A stretch of DNA of 64,000 nt from Arcobacter sp. F155 (GTDB lineage: Bacteria > Campylobacterota > Campylobacteria > Campylobacterales > Arcobacteraceae). The notes under the pieces are model-generated. The model searched no databases and was not told where the DNA came from. It saw only the letters and a program-made list of their open reading frames with translations. The position numbers were made by a program, and so were the translations under genes. Positions 46,470 to 55,188 of the stretch are shown here, one piece after another; position 1 is the stretch's first letter; every line of letters begins with the position of its first letter. The stretch lies in assembly GCF_004116455.1 (NCBI RefSeq), contig NZ_PDJU01000010.1, forward strand, positions 1-64,000, read 5' to 3'.

Positions 46470-48179
46470 TTATCTAAAGGCTATATCTCTTAAGAACAAT
46501 GCAATTTGTGGGAAGAAAATCAATGCCACTGATACACTTAAAAGAATGAAGATAAAAGGAGGTGTTCCTTTAATAACTTCAAGATATGGTCTTTTAAATA
46601 CTGCAATTGCTGTAAAAATATCACACCCAAATGGTGGAGTTGCAGAACCAATTGCAACTTGTAATGTAATAATAGTTCCAACTAATACTGGGTCAAGACC
46701 AACTGCATTTACAACTGGTGCAAAAATTGGTACTAAAACTAAAATAACAACAATTGGGTCAACAAACATACAACCTACAAAGAAAGCTATTGAAATAACA
46801 GCTAAAACTCCATATGGCCCCATCTCACTAATTCCAATTGAGCTTAATATCTCTTGTGGCACTTGTGCATAAGATAAAATCCAAGCAAATCCAGCACCAG
46901 CTCCTACTAAAATAAATACAACTGCTGTTACTAAACCTGTTGATTTAGCTGTTGAATAGAAGTCTTTTAGTTTCATTGTTCTAAAAACTATTCCTTCTAG
47001 GAAGATTGCATAAGCAACACTAACAGCAGCAGCTTCTGTTGGACTAAAAATTCCACCAAAAATACCACCTACAATAATAGCAGGGAAACCTAAAGGCCAA
47101 AGTGCTTTATATAAAGCTGTAAATCGCTCTTTCCATGAAGCCTTTGGTTCAGTCGGAATATTATGTCTATATGCATAAATAATACTATAAATTGAAAATA
47201 GTGCTAAGATTAAAAGTCCAGGACCAATACCTGCTATAAATAGTTCAGGAATAGAAGTTTTTGCAACAATTCCATAAATAATCATCCCAATACTTGGAGG
47301 TATTAAAAATGCAATATCACTTGAATTTACAATAAGAGCTAAAATAAATGAGTCTTTATAACCACCTTTTTTTAGCCTTGGTCTAAGTGGAGAACCAACT
47401 GCTACAACTGTTGCTTGAGTTGAACCAGAAACTGCACCAAACATAGTACAAGCTCCTGCTGTACTTATTGCAAGTCCACCTTTTATATGTCTTACAAATG
47501 CCATTACAAGGTCGATTAATTTTTCAGCAGAGTGTCCTCTTGTCATAATATCAGCAGAAAGTATAAACATTGGTACTGCAATTAACGCAGCTGGTCTAAT
47601 ACCTGCCATCATCTGCTGTACCATAAATTGCATTTTTGAAAAATCAGAATCAAAAAGCAAAAATATTCCAAAAGTTGTCCCAGCAATTAATGGAATCTTC
47701 ATAGGGAAACCTAAAAGAAGTAATACAACCATCAATATAAAAATAGAAGTTGCAATATTGCTTTTTAAAAACTCATATAAACTAAAACTAGTATCTTTGA
47801 TTTCACTTGAAGTAACTGTGCTTAAAATGTCTCCATAATCATCAACCATTGTTGCTTCAATAGAGATTTTACCATCAGCTAAAGAAGAGATATCTGCATC
47901 TACAATTTCCCACATACCTCTTTTATCAGTTTCAGCCTCTATCAATAAACTCTCTGAGTCTTCATCTCTAAAAACTACTTCTACAACTCTCCACTTATGA
48001 CTATCAAAATCTTCTGCTTCTGAATATCCATATACAGTAGTAAAAAACTTATCTTCTTTCTTTAAAGTTTGAATTTCTTCTATTGCCATAGTTACAGTAT
48101 CTTGTGCAAAACTATTTGAAATAAGACTAAATAAAATAAAAACTAAAAGCAATAATTTTTTTAATATATTTGTTTTCAT
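46470..48179 (-). CDS. TRAP transporter large permease (DctM) with Ig-like periplasmic extension
   Basis: A 569-residue inner-membrane TRAP permease. The last 430 residues are a complete DctM: FPMKIPLIAG, PMFILSADIMTRG, MFGAVSGSTQATVVAVGSP, IPPSIGMIIYG and GCMFVDPIVVILVLVPIF. In front are 140 extra residues: a signal peptide (1-25) and a beta-rich domain (about 43-130) with a bacterial Ig-like end (SIEATMVDDYGDIL...KDT). Normal DctM is about 425 residues, so this extension is unusual and would lie in the periplasm near the binding protein. Order: dctP, dctQ, this gene, usp. Confidence 0.92.
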   Translation of the reverse strand: MKTNILKKLLLLVFILFSLISNSFAQDTVTMAIEEIQTLKKEDKFFTTVYGYSEAEDFDSHKWRVVEVVFRDEDSESLLIEAETDKRGMWEIVDADISSLADGKISIEATMVDDYGDILSTVTSSEIKDTSFSLYEFLKSNIATSIFILMVVLLLLGFPMKIPLIAGTTFGIFLLFDSDFSKMQFMVQQMMAGIRPAALIAVPMFILSADIMTRGHSAEKLIDLVMAFVRHIKGGLAISTAGACTMFGAVSGSTQATVVAVGSPLRPRLKKGGYKDSFILALIVNSSDIAFLIPPSIGMIIYGIVAKTSIPELFIAGIGPGLLILALFSIYSIIYAYRHNIPTEPKASWKERFTALYKALWPLGFPAIIVGGIFGGIFSPTEAAAVSVAYAIFLEGIVFRTMKLKDFYSTAKSTGLVTAVVFILVGAGAGFAWILSYAQVPQEILSSIGISEMGPYGVLAVISIAFFVGCMFVDPIVVILVLVPIFAPVVNAVGLDPVLVGTIITLQVAIGSATPPFGCDIFTAIAVFKRPYLEVIKGTPPFIFILLSVSVALIFFPQIALFLRDIAFR

Positions 48180-48188
48180 GATACAGCC

Positions 48189-48782
48189 TTATACTTCAAT
48201 ATTTGTTTCTTTATAGCCATCTTGAACCTTTGTTGAAAGAAACACATCTTTTTCTCTAAGGTTTTTAATAACTGTAAAACTATATTGTAAACCTGTAACA
48301 GCAAAACCAATAGGAACCCATAGATATATATAAAACACTGGTATTCCTAAAGCAGGAAGTATCCTTCCACTCTCATAAACTTCAACAATATAACTATAAG
48401 AATAGTATGTTAGTACAAACATAAAAAAAGCTGTAACTGAGGAAATAAATATTATTAGTAGTTTTCGAAGAGGTTTAGATAAAGCATCATAAATAGCAGA
48501 CATTCTAATATGTCTTGCATTTCTTGCTGCATAACTAAGTCCCGCAAAAGTAACGACAATGATAAATATCATATTTAATTCATCAGTAACAGTTAAAGCA
48601 TCATTGAAAATAAATCTTGTAACAACAGAAGTAATTGTTACAACAGCCATAGAAACAACACCTATAGCTAACATAAACTCTTCAAAACGGCTAAGCATTA
48701 AATCTAAAAAATCAATTCCTTTTAGAAATGGATTTTTGTTATTTGAGTTTTCAGGCAAATCCTCGCTTTTCTCATCATTCAT
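48189..48782 (-). CDS. TRAP transporter small permease (DctQ)
   Basis: A 197-residue protein with four membrane helices (about 35-55, 75-95, 115-137, 155-175), the small subunit that pairs with DctM. The ATG at 48782 follows GGGGAAGAG; a TTG at 48809 lies in the preceding hairpin and is unlikely. Helix two region VTRFIFNDALTVTDELNMIFIIVVTFAGL with the ARHIRMSAIYD loop is typical of the family. An acidic N-terminal tail of about 30 residues is present. Confidence 0.92.
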   Translation of the reverse strand: MNDEKSEDLPENSNNKNPFLKGIDFLDLMLSRFEEFMLAIGVVSMAVVTITSVVTRFIFNDALTVTDELNMIFIIVVTFAGLSYAARNARHIRMSAIYDALSKPLRKLLIIFISSVTAFFMFVLTYYSYSYIVEVYESGRILPALGIPVFYIYLWVPIGFAVTGLQYSFTVIKNLREKDVFLSTKVQDGYKETNIEV

Positions 48783-48798
48783 CTCTTCCCCTTTATTA

Positions 48799-48820
48799 AC
48801 ACCTAGCAAAAGCTAGATGT
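48799..48820 (-). promoter_or_regulatory. Hairpin between dctP and dctQ
   Basis: ACACCTAGC (48799-48807) and GCTAGATGT (48812-48820) form a nine-pair stem with one G-U pair and an AAAA loop. No T-run follows. Such a hairpin just after the binding-protein gene often protects dctP mRNA or lowers expression of the permeases. Confidence 0.5.
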
Positions 48821-48827
48821 TTTCATA

Positions 48828-49841
48828 TTACTTTGTATTTTTTTCAGCTTGAGCTAAATCTCTTTTGATTTGATCCATAATCTTTTTGTTAGATGCACTT
48901 TTTGAAGCAAAAGAGTCTTGAACTTTTTGTGCTGCTTTTTTAAATACAGCTCTCTCTTCTTCTGTTAACATATTGATTTTGTAATTAGGATTTGTCTTTA
49001 CAATTCTTCCAATACCAATTGCATCAAGTTTTTGAGCCTCTTCAAGAATAACTTTTTGAGCATGTTTAGCTGCTTCTTGAACTAATCTTTTATCTCTTTT
49101 TCCTAATCCATCAAAAAAGTTTTTATTTGCACTTACTGATGCATTAAAGTGTCCATGACCAGTATAAGTAAGTACTTTAGTTAACTCATCTAATCCATAT
49201 GCTTCAATCCATACTGTTGGGTTTTCTTGTCCATCTACCATTCCAGTTTTAAGAGCACCAACTAAGTCACCCCAAGTCATTGGTTGAGGAGAAGCTCCAA
49301 ATGCTTCATAAGTTTCTACTAAAATAGGAGAACCTGGCATTACTCTCATTTTTTTACCCTTTAAATCAGCAGGGCTTCTAAACTCTTCCATAGTTGTAAC
49401 TGCCATTTCACCTTCTGGGAAAATAGCTAAAAGTTCTAATCCATGCTTATTAAAGATTTTTGGAAGCATTTCATTTACTACTTTAGAGTTTTTAAAGAAG
49501 TAATCAAGTTGTTTTGTGTCTGTTGGAAGAACATACGGTACTGTGAAAACATCCATTTGAGGAATTGTTCCACCCATATATCCAGTTGATTGACCAATAA
49601 AGTGTAATAATCCAGCTTTTGCTTGCTCCATCATATCTGCTTCTTCACCTAATGAACCAACCTTATAAAGCTCAATCTTGTGTCTTGAGTTTTCCTCTAC
49701 AAAATCTTTAAATGCTGTTGCATAGATTCCTTGTGGATCACTTACACCTTCTCCAAAAGCATATTTCCAAGTGGCTGCACTCATACTTGTAGCTGCAAGC
49801 ATACCCGCTAAAACCAATCCTTTGAATTTTGTTAATTTCAT
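48828..49841 (-). CDS. TRAP transporter solute-binding protein (DctP)
   Basis: A 337-residue periplasmic binding protein from ATG 49841, with AAGGGGATAAA upstream; an earlier in-frame codon at 49904 is less likely. Signal peptide MKLTKFKGLVLAGMLAATSMSAA. Then WKYAFGEGVSDPQGIYATAF, VYKVGSLG-type strand, GKKMRVMPGSPILVETYEAFGASPQPMTWGDLVGALKTGMVDGQENP, including the conserved Arg and the binding loop of the DctP family. Ligands are usually C4-dicarboxylates or sugar acids; this one cannot be assigned. Confidence 0.93.
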   Translation of the reverse strand: MKLTKFKGLVLAGMLAATSMSAATWKYAFGEGVSDPQGIYATAFKDFVEENSRHKIELYKVGSLGEEADMMEQAKAGLLHFIGQSTGYMGGTIPQMDVFTVPYVLPTDTKQLDYFFKNSKVVNEMLPKIFNKHGLELLAIFPEGEMAVTTMEEFRSPADLKGKKMRVMPGSPILVETYEAFGASPQPMTWGDLVGALKTGMVDGQENPTVWIEAYGLDELTKVLTYTGHGHFNASVSANKNFFDGLGKRDKRLVQEAAKHAQKVILEEAQKLDAIGIGRIVKTNPNYKINMLTEEERAVFKKAAQKVQDSFASKSASNKKIMDQIKRDLAQAEKNTK

Positions 49842-50061
49842 TTTATCCCCTTGTATGTTAAAATTACACAACAAGTATGACAAAATTTTACTTATGTTAC
49901 ACAATTAATTTGCTTATTAATTGTTCAATTTAATATATATTTACTTTCAACATAAGCCCTAACAATAATACATTTATTTCACTTTTTATGTTTTTTGGAT
50001 GCTTAATATTTTCTTTCTATTTACATAGATATGTTTCTGCTTATTATCAAATTAATTGTGC

Positions 50062-50067
50062 TAAAAT
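50062..50067 (+). promoter_or_regulatory. Extended -10 upstream of the MFS gene
   Basis: TGCTAAAAT places a transcript start near 50074, inside the frame opened by ATG 49988 and about 30 bases before the proposed ATT start at 50105. Confidence 0.4.
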
Positions 50068-50104
50068 TACATTCTCTCTTAAAATCTACAAAAAGGTTAT
50101 TACT

Positions 50105-51238
50105 ATTAAAAAGACAGCTATTATTACATTACTATTTTTATCAATGACAACTATGATGTCAAATGTTGCTATTGTAACTGCACTACCTAGATTCCAAGAC
50201 TATTTTAGTGAAATACAAAATATTGAGTTTTATTCAAGACTAATGCTTACTTTACCATCTGTTATAATTGCCCTATTCTCACCATTTTTAGGGCATCTTA
50301 TTTTTAAATTTGGAAAAAAGAAATCAGCAATTACAGCTTTAACTATTTTTGCGTTAACAGGAAGTGCTGGTCTATATTTAGAAACAGTTGAGATGTTTTT
50401 ACTTTCAAGAGCCCTATTTGGAATAGCAATTGCAACACTTATGATTGTATCCACATCCTTAGTTGGTGACTATTTCCAAGGAGAAGCTAGACATAAGTTT
50501 ATGGGTTATCAAAGTGCATTTATGTCTATAGGTGGAGTTGTATTTGTTGTAGGTGGAGGTTTTTTATCTGATATAGATTGGAGACTTCCCTTTGGAATAT
50601 ATTTAATTGGTTTTTTACTTCTTCCTATGGTTATATATTTTTTAGTTGAAAAACAACAAGAGGAATTGAAACAAGATGACGTAACTGTTGTACCTACAAA
50701 TCTTATTGGAGTTTATTTCTTAGGCTTTTTTTATATGACTATTTTCTTTATTTTGCCTACTCAACTTCCATTTTTAATGATAAATGAATTTCATGCAAGC
50801 GGAAAACTAACTGGTTCTATAATTGGTGTTGCTTTTTTAGCAAATGGAGTTGGAGCTATGTACTTTTCAAAGTTTAAAAAGAAATATAGTTTCTCTACTA
50901 TTTATTTAATAGCTTTAACTATATGTGCTGTAGGATTAACTGCTATCTCATTTGTATACAATGTTTATTTCTTCTTTTTAACAGGTATCTTACTTGGATT
51001 TGGTGGAGGAGTTATGATGACTAATATCTCTGCTTGGATGTTAAGTAAAACTACTTTTGAGAAAAGAGTTAAAGCTTCTGGTTATCTGACAAGTTCAGTT
51101 TTCTTAGGACAATTTGCTTCACCTATACTATTTTATCCAGTAGTAAAAAGTCTAGGAATTCATGATTTCTTTTTAGCTGTAGGAGTTTTTTTATTTGTAA
51201 TTGTTTTAATTGGAAGTTTATATAAAAAGCTAGCTTAA
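50105..51238 (+). CDS. MFS transporter, probable ATT start
   Basis: A 377-residue drug-efflux-like MFS protein with twelve hydrophobic segments. SNVAIVTALPRFQDYF ends helix one, MLTLPSVIIALFSPFLGHLIFKFGKK holds the inter-helix loop, and SRALFGIAIATLMIVSTSLVGDYF helix four. A longer frame starts at ATG 49988, but its first 39 residues are unlike a transporter and contain a promoter-like TGCTAAAAT. AAAAAGG (50090-50096) is eight bases before ATT 50105, which begins (M)KKTAIITLLFLS, a natural N-terminus. No ATG, GTG or TTG lies nearby in frame. It diverges from dctP. Confidence 0.8.
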   Translation: MKKTAIITLLFLSMTTMMSNVAIVTALPRFQDYFSEIQNIEFYSRLMLTLPSVIIALFSPFLGHLIFKFGKKKSAITALTIFALTGSAGLYLETVEMFLLSRALFGIAIATLMIVSTSLVGDYFQGEARHKFMGYQSAFMSIGGVVFVVGGGFLSDIDWRLPFGIYLIGFLLLPMVIYFLVEKQQEELKQDDVTVVPTNLIGVYFLGFFYMTIFFILPTQLPFLMINEFHASGKLTGSIIGVAFLANGVGAMYFSKFKKKYSFSTIYLIALTICAVGLTAISFVYNVYFFFLTGILLGFGGGVMMTNISAWMLSKTTFEKRVKASGYLTSSVFLGQFASPILFYPVVKSLGIHDFFLAVGVFLFVIVLIGSLYKKLA

Positions 51239-51256
51239 TTGCTAGCCTTTATTTAT
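51225..51256 (+). terminator. Terminator after the MFS gene
   Basis: GCTAGC (51229-51234) and GCTAGC (51241-51246) pair around TTAATT, extended by AAA/TTT past a one-base bulge, followed by TTATTTATTT. Confidence 0.65.
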
Positions 51257-51882
51257 TTGATATATTCTACAATATCTTCTAGTTTTTCTCTTTGTTGAGT
51301 TGATTGTTCATTAATTCTATATCCAAATGGTAAAACTAATGATAATTGATATTTTGTTGTATCTAATTCTAAAATCTTTTCAACATTCTCTTTTTCAAAA
51401 CCTTCAATAGGACAAGAATCAATTCCTCTTACCGCTGCTGCTGTCATCATATTTGAAGCTGCAATATATGTTTGTTTTGAAGTCCAAGCATAGATATTTT
51501 CATCAGTTGAAAGAGTTTCTTTTAAATGATCTGCATAAAGATTTAAATAAAAATCTAATTTTTCTTGAGGCATCTCTCTTCTTCCAAACTTTCTTCTTGG
51601 CACACCAGACTCTGGTTTTACATTTTCAATAGCTGCAAGAACAATTACAAGGTGAGAACAAGTTGTTACTTGTGGCTGATTCCAACATACCTCTTTTATT
51701 TTTTCTCTTAAGTCATCATTTGTAATAACTAAAAATTTCCAAGGTTCCATACCAAAAGAAGAACAAGATTTTCTACCTGTTTCTAAAATATATGTTAAAT
51801 CCTCATCACTAATCTTTTTTGTTTCATCAAAAATCTTACAAGCATGTCTAAAATCCATAGCTTCCATAAAAGTTTTTTCCAT
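51253..51882 (-). CDS. Nitroreductase-family NAD(P)H oxidoreductase
   Basis: A 209-residue flavin reductase. MDFRHACKIFDETKKISDEDLTYILETGRKSCSSFGMEPWKFLVI is the FMN-binding N-terminus of the NfsB-like group, AASNMMTAAAVRGIDSCPIEGF and LSLVLPFGYR the second flavin part. It reduces nitro compounds or quinones with NAD(P)H. Ten bases downstream of the monooxygenase-domain gene and part of an HxlR-linked redox cluster. Confidence 0.92.
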   Translation of the reverse strand: MEKTFMEAMDFRHACKIFDETKKISDEDLTYILETGRKSCSSFGMEPWKFLVITNDDLREKIKEVCWNQPQVTTCSHLVIVLAAIENVKPESGVPRRKFGRREMPQEKLDFYLNLYADHLKETLSTDENIYAWTSKQTYIAASNMMTAAAVRGIDSCPIEGFEKENVEKILELDTTKYQLSLVLPFGYRINEQSTQQREKLEDIVEYIK

Positions 51883-51892
51883 CTTTAAATCC

Positions 51893-52189
51893 TTATATAT
51901 CTAGTTTTTTTAATTTATCTATATTTAAACTTTCAAGTTTATCTTCTAAAGCATTTACAAATGAGATAAAATGTTCTTTTTTCTCATGATTTGATAAAGC
52001 CTCTTGATTCTCCCATGTTTCAACAAAAGTAAATGAGTACTTATCTTCTGTATCTTGGTGTAAATCATATTGAATACAACCATCATCAAACTTGTGTGTA
52101 TTTGAATGAAGTTTAACCAACTCTTGATAAACTTCATCTAAAAACTCTTCTTTTACTTTTAGTTTTGCTACAACAATAATATTTTTCAT
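51893..52189 (-). CDS. Antibiotic-biosynthesis-monooxygenase (ABM) domain protein
   Basis: A 98-residue ferredoxin-like-fold protein. IIVVAKLKVKEEFLDEVYQELVKLHSNTHKFDDGCIQYDLHQD and FTFVETWENQEALSNHEKKEHF match ABM/YgiN-type quinol monooxygenases. Together with the downstream nitroreductase and nearby MdaB-like quinone reductase it indicates quinone or aromatic stress handling. ATG 52189 with AAAGGTTAAAA upstream. Confidence 0.88.
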   Translation of the reverse strand: MKNIIVVAKLKVKEEFLDEVYQELVKLHSNTHKFDDGCIQYDLHQDTEDKYSFTFVETWENQEALSNHEKKEHFISFVNALEDKLESLNIDKLKKLDI

Positions 52190-52286
52190 TTTTAACCTTT
52201 TAAATAATTTTCAAAATTTTATAAAAAATCTAGTAATTCCAAAATAGAGAGGAAAAACTAAATATTTCATGTTTCACTAAGTGAAA

Positions 52287-52871
52287 CTATTTAGCCAAAA
52301 AATTATTCTCTAAAATATTTGTAAACTTAGATAACTCTGCATCTAAATCTAAATCACCCTTGAAAATATCATGCACTGCATAACTTTCAAGTGGAGTCAT
52401 TCCACAAAATTGGAAAATCTTATGAACAGCAATATGAGCTTCATCTAAAGATAATCCATCAAAGAAACCTTTTTCATTATCAAATTCAGAAACTGGACAG
52501 TTATAAGTTAAAGATAACATATACTTACCATTTAATAATCCACCACTTCCATAAGTTTTTGAAGCATCTTCTCTACTTCTTCCATCACTTGAGTAATGAA
52601 CTCCTTGAGTTAAAACTTCATCAAAATATTTTTTTGCAATCCAAGGCATACTCATCCAATATACTGGATATTGGAAAATCACATAATCTGCCCAAACTAA
52701 CTTTTCTGCCTCTTCTTTGATATCATAACCCTTTTCAATATGAGTAGTCTTTACAGTAAAACCTTTTTCTTCTAAAAGTTTTGTAGCTGTATTGATATAA
52801 GTAGCAGTAAGCTCCCCTTTTGCAACTACATCATAATGTTGGTGTCCATTTATAATCAAAACATTTTTCAT
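52287..52871 (-). CDS. NAD(P)H quinone oxidoreductase, MdaB/flavodoxin-like
   Basis: A 194-residue flavodoxin-fold enzyme. VLIINGHQHYDVVAKGELTATYI (phosphate-binding strand), VIFQYPVYWMSMPWIAKKYFDEVLTQG and GGLLNGKYMLSLTYNCP are close to MdaB, a two-electron quinone reductase that protects against oxidative stress in Helicobacter. It is divergent from hxlR across 128 bases containing a palindrome. Confidence 0.92.
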   Translation of the reverse strand: MKNVLIINGHQHYDVVAKGELTATYINTATKLLEEKGFTVKTTHIEKGYDIKEEAEKLVWADYVIFQYPVYWMSMPWIAKKYFDEVLTQGVHYSSDGRSREDASKTYGSGGLLNGKYMLSLTYNCPVSEFDNEKGFFDGLSLDEAHIAVHKIFQFCGMTPLESYAVHDIFKGDLDLDAELSKFTNILENNFLAK

Positions 52872-52920
52872 TGAAAATCCTTGTTTAATTTTGAAAATTA
52901 TATACCTTATAAACTTAATT

Positions 52921-52947
52921 TTACCTTACTTTACTTTAGGTAAGTAA
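52921..52947. promoter_or_regulatory. Nested inverted repeats, candidate HxlR operator
   Basis: TTACCT (52921-52926) pairs with AGGTAA (52938-52943), and TTACTT (52927-52932) with AAGTAA (52942-52947). They lie between the divergent quinone reductase and regulator genes; a TATAAT for the regulator follows near 52970. Confidence 0.5.
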
Positions 52948-52999
52948 TGGAGTTTAATAATGCTTATGTTATAATAGTCACAATATTGAAAGGATTTAA

Positions 53000-53377
53000 A
53001 TGTATTATATTAATGATAAAGAGTTTAGATGCTCTATCAACGTAACTCTTGATATTTTTAATGATAGATGGAAACTATCAATTATTTGGCATTTACTAGA
53101 AAGTGACAAAAGATTTAAAGACTTACATGAAGAGATTTCAGATATAACTCAAAAAACTTTAACAGTAAAATTAAAAGAGTTAGAAGAAAAAAATATTATA
53201 AATAGAGAGGTTTTCCCAGAAGTTCCTCCAAAGGTTGTTTACTCTTTAACTGATGCAGGTAAAAGATTAAAACCTGTATTACATGAGATGTTTGACTGGG
53301 GTGTAGAATACGTAAATGAATACGGAAAAATCACTGAAGAAAACATGTGTCATACAGAATTAAATAGAAAAAAATAG
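53000..53377 (+). CDS. HxlR-family transcriptional regulator
   Basis: A 125-residue winged helix protein. CSINVTLDIFNDRWKLSIIWHLLESDKRFKDLHEEISDITQKTLTVKLKELEEKNIINREVFPEVPPKVVYSLTDAGKRL has every HxlR signature, with Cys 11 as the possible redox or electrophile sensor seen in related QorR and YodB. It probably represses the divergent quinone reductase. The stop is directly followed by the AEC transporter ATG. Confidence 0.93.
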   Translation: MYYINDKEFRCSINVTLDIFNDRWKLSIIWHLLESDKRFKDLHEEISDITQKTLTVKLKELEEKNIINREVFPEVPPKVVYSLTDAGKRLKPVLHEMFDWGVEYVNEYGKITEENMCHTELNRKK

Positions 53378-54277
53378 ATGGAAAACTTTGCATTAATTGC
53401 TATCGCGATTATAGTAGGTTATGCTCTTCAAAAGTTTAAAATCTTCCCTGAAGAGACTTCAATAATTTTAAATAAATATATAATCTATATTTCATTACCT
53501 GCTATTATTTTATTACAAGTTCCAAAGCTAACATTCTCATTTGATGTTCTTATTCCAACAATTATTGCTTGGCTTGTAATGGCAATTTCTGCTGTTATTG
53601 TTTTAATTTTTTCTAAAATATTCTCTTGGTCAAAAGAAATAACTGGAAGTTTACTTCTTGTATCAATCCTTACAAATAGTTCTATTATGGGTATTCCTAT
53701 TATTGAGTTATATTTAGGAGAAGAGGCATTACCTTATGTTTTAATCTATGACCAACTTGGTACTTTTTTAGCCCTTGCTGCTTATGGTACTTTTATTACA
53801 GCATACTACAGTACAAGTGGAAATATCAAACCTAGAGTTATCATTCAAAAAATACTAACTTTCCCCTCTTTTATAGCTTTAGTTATAGCCTTACTTCTTT
53901 TAGGTCAAACTTTTCCACCAATAATTACTGATGTTTTAACAAAGTTTGCAAATACTTTAGTTCCTGTTGCACTTGTTGCAGTTGGTTTACAACTACAATT
54001 TAAACTGCCAAAAGATGATTTACTTCCTCTTAGCATAGGTCTTTTAATAAAACTAATTCTAGCTCCACTTATTGCTTTTGGAATATGTATTACTTTTGAT
54101 TGGTATAATCTTGCAGGTAAAACTTCTATCTTTGAAGCTGGTATGGCTCCAATGATTACAGCAGGAGCAGTTGCTTCTATGGCAAACCTTGCACCAAGAC
54201 TTAGTACTGCAATTGTTGGATATGGAATTATTTTCTCATTTATAACAACTTATATTTTATCTTTGATTATTTTGTAA
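53378..54277 (+). CDS. AEC family transporter
   Basis: A 299-residue membrane protein of ten helices in two repeats. VGYALQKFKIFPEETSIILNKYIIYISLPAIIL and the second-half FANTLVPVALVAVGLQLQFK, EAGMAPMITAGAVASMANLAPRL are typical of auxin-efflux-carrier family proteins, which export malate-like or other small organic anions in bacteria. It begins one base after the HxlR stop, so it is probably co-regulated. Confidence 0.92.
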   Translation: MENFALIAIAIIVGYALQKFKIFPEETSIILNKYIIYISLPAIILLQVPKLTFSFDVLIPTIIAWLVMAISAVIVLIFSKIFSWSKEITGSLLLVSILTNSSIMGIPIIELYLGEEALPYVLIYDQLGTFLALAAYGTFITAYYSTSGNIKPRVIIQKILTFPSFIALVIALLLLGQTFPPIITDVLTKFANTLVPVALVAVGLQLQFKLPKDDLLPLSIGLLIKLILAPLIAFGICITFDWYNLAGKTSIFEAGMAPMITAGAVASMANLAPRLSTAIVGYGIIFSFITTYILSLIIL

Positions 54278-54370
54278 CTATAAGTAAAAATTATCAAAAA
54301 AACAAAAAACTACATATAAACTAAACATTAATATTGTATTATCATTAAAATTTTTTATATAGGAAATTAA

Positions 54371-55099
54371 ATGATAAAAACAGCTAGAAATATTTTATTA
54401 GCACTTTCATTAACTACAGGATTAAGTGCAGCAGATAAACTATCGCAAAAAGATTTAAAAGAGATTCAAGCTTTACCATTAATAAATATGGCACAAGTTG
54501 AAGTTAAAGGTGGAACTGACTTTGGAAGCTTATATGGACTAAGTGTAAAAGTAAAAGGAAGAATGGACACAATCTTTTTAACAAAAGATAAAAAATACTT
54601 ACTTCCAGGTGATGCTATTAGTACTCAAAATGGACAACAACTACAATTACCAGTAGATATTTCATCAACTATTGGAAAAGAAGCATTTACTTATGGAACT
54701 GGAAGTGATGAGTATATTCTTTTTACTGACCCAGAGTGTCCATATTGTAAGAAGTTTGAATCATACTTTTCTCAAATAGAGGATAAAGTTAAAATTAGAG
54801 TATTCTTCTTCCCATTATCTTTCCATGAAAATGCAAGAGATATCTCACTTTATATTATGAGTCAAGACTCTTATAAAGCAAAAGCAAATGCAATGATTAA
54901 CACAACAAAAGATACTGAAGAGTTTAAAAATAGAAAAATCGACTCTACTAAACTTGCAAAATTAGAGAAATCTTTAGATGAGCAAATGAATATTGCAAAA
55001 GAACTTGGAATAACTGGAACACCTTCTTTATTTGATAAAGATGGAAATAGAATAATCTGGGCACAAATGCTACAAGATTATGGAGTTACTGTAAAGTAA
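54371..55099 (+). CDS. DsbC/DsbG-like periplasmic thiol:disulfide isomerase
   Basis: A 242-residue exported thioredoxin-fold protein. Signal peptide MIKTARNILLALSLTTGLSAA, a small dimerisation domain (about 25-95), then the catalytic domain with DPECPYCKKFESYF (CPYC) and cis-Pro in GITGTPSLFDKDGN. The CPYC motif fits DsbC/DsbG-type isomerases. Dedicated promoter; not in an operon. Confidence 0.92.
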   Translation: MIKTARNILLALSLTTGLSAADKLSQKDLKEIQALPLINMAQVEVKGGTDFGSLYGLSVKVKGRMDTIFLTKDKKYLLPGDAISTQNGQQLQLPVDISSTIGKEAFTYGTGSDEYILFTDPECPYCKKFESYFSQIEDKVKIRVFFFPLSFHENARDISLYIMSQDSYKAKANAMINTTKDTEEFKNRKIDSTKLAKLEKSLDEQMNIAKELGITGTPSLFDKDGNRIIWAQMLQDYGVTVK

Positions 55100-55112
55100 A
55101 AAATTGAAGAGA

Positions 55113-55144
55113 TGATAAGGATGGAGTTTTAGCTCCCCTTATCA
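55113..55144 (+). terminator. Hairpin after the disulfide isomerase gene
   Basis: TGATAAGG-AT-GGAG (55113-55126) pairs with CTCC-CCTTATCA (55133-55144) except for a two-base bulge; loop TTTTAG. No T-run follows, so it may be a terminator remnant. Confidence 0.4.
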
Positions 55145-55188
55145 AACAATTTACTAAAGCTGTATTACAAGCAAACCTTAAATCTCAT

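Noticed and set aside
45995-46477. Plus-strand frame of 160 codons over the usp gene
   Set aside because: UspA motifs on the minus strand explain the region; the plus frame has no family features.
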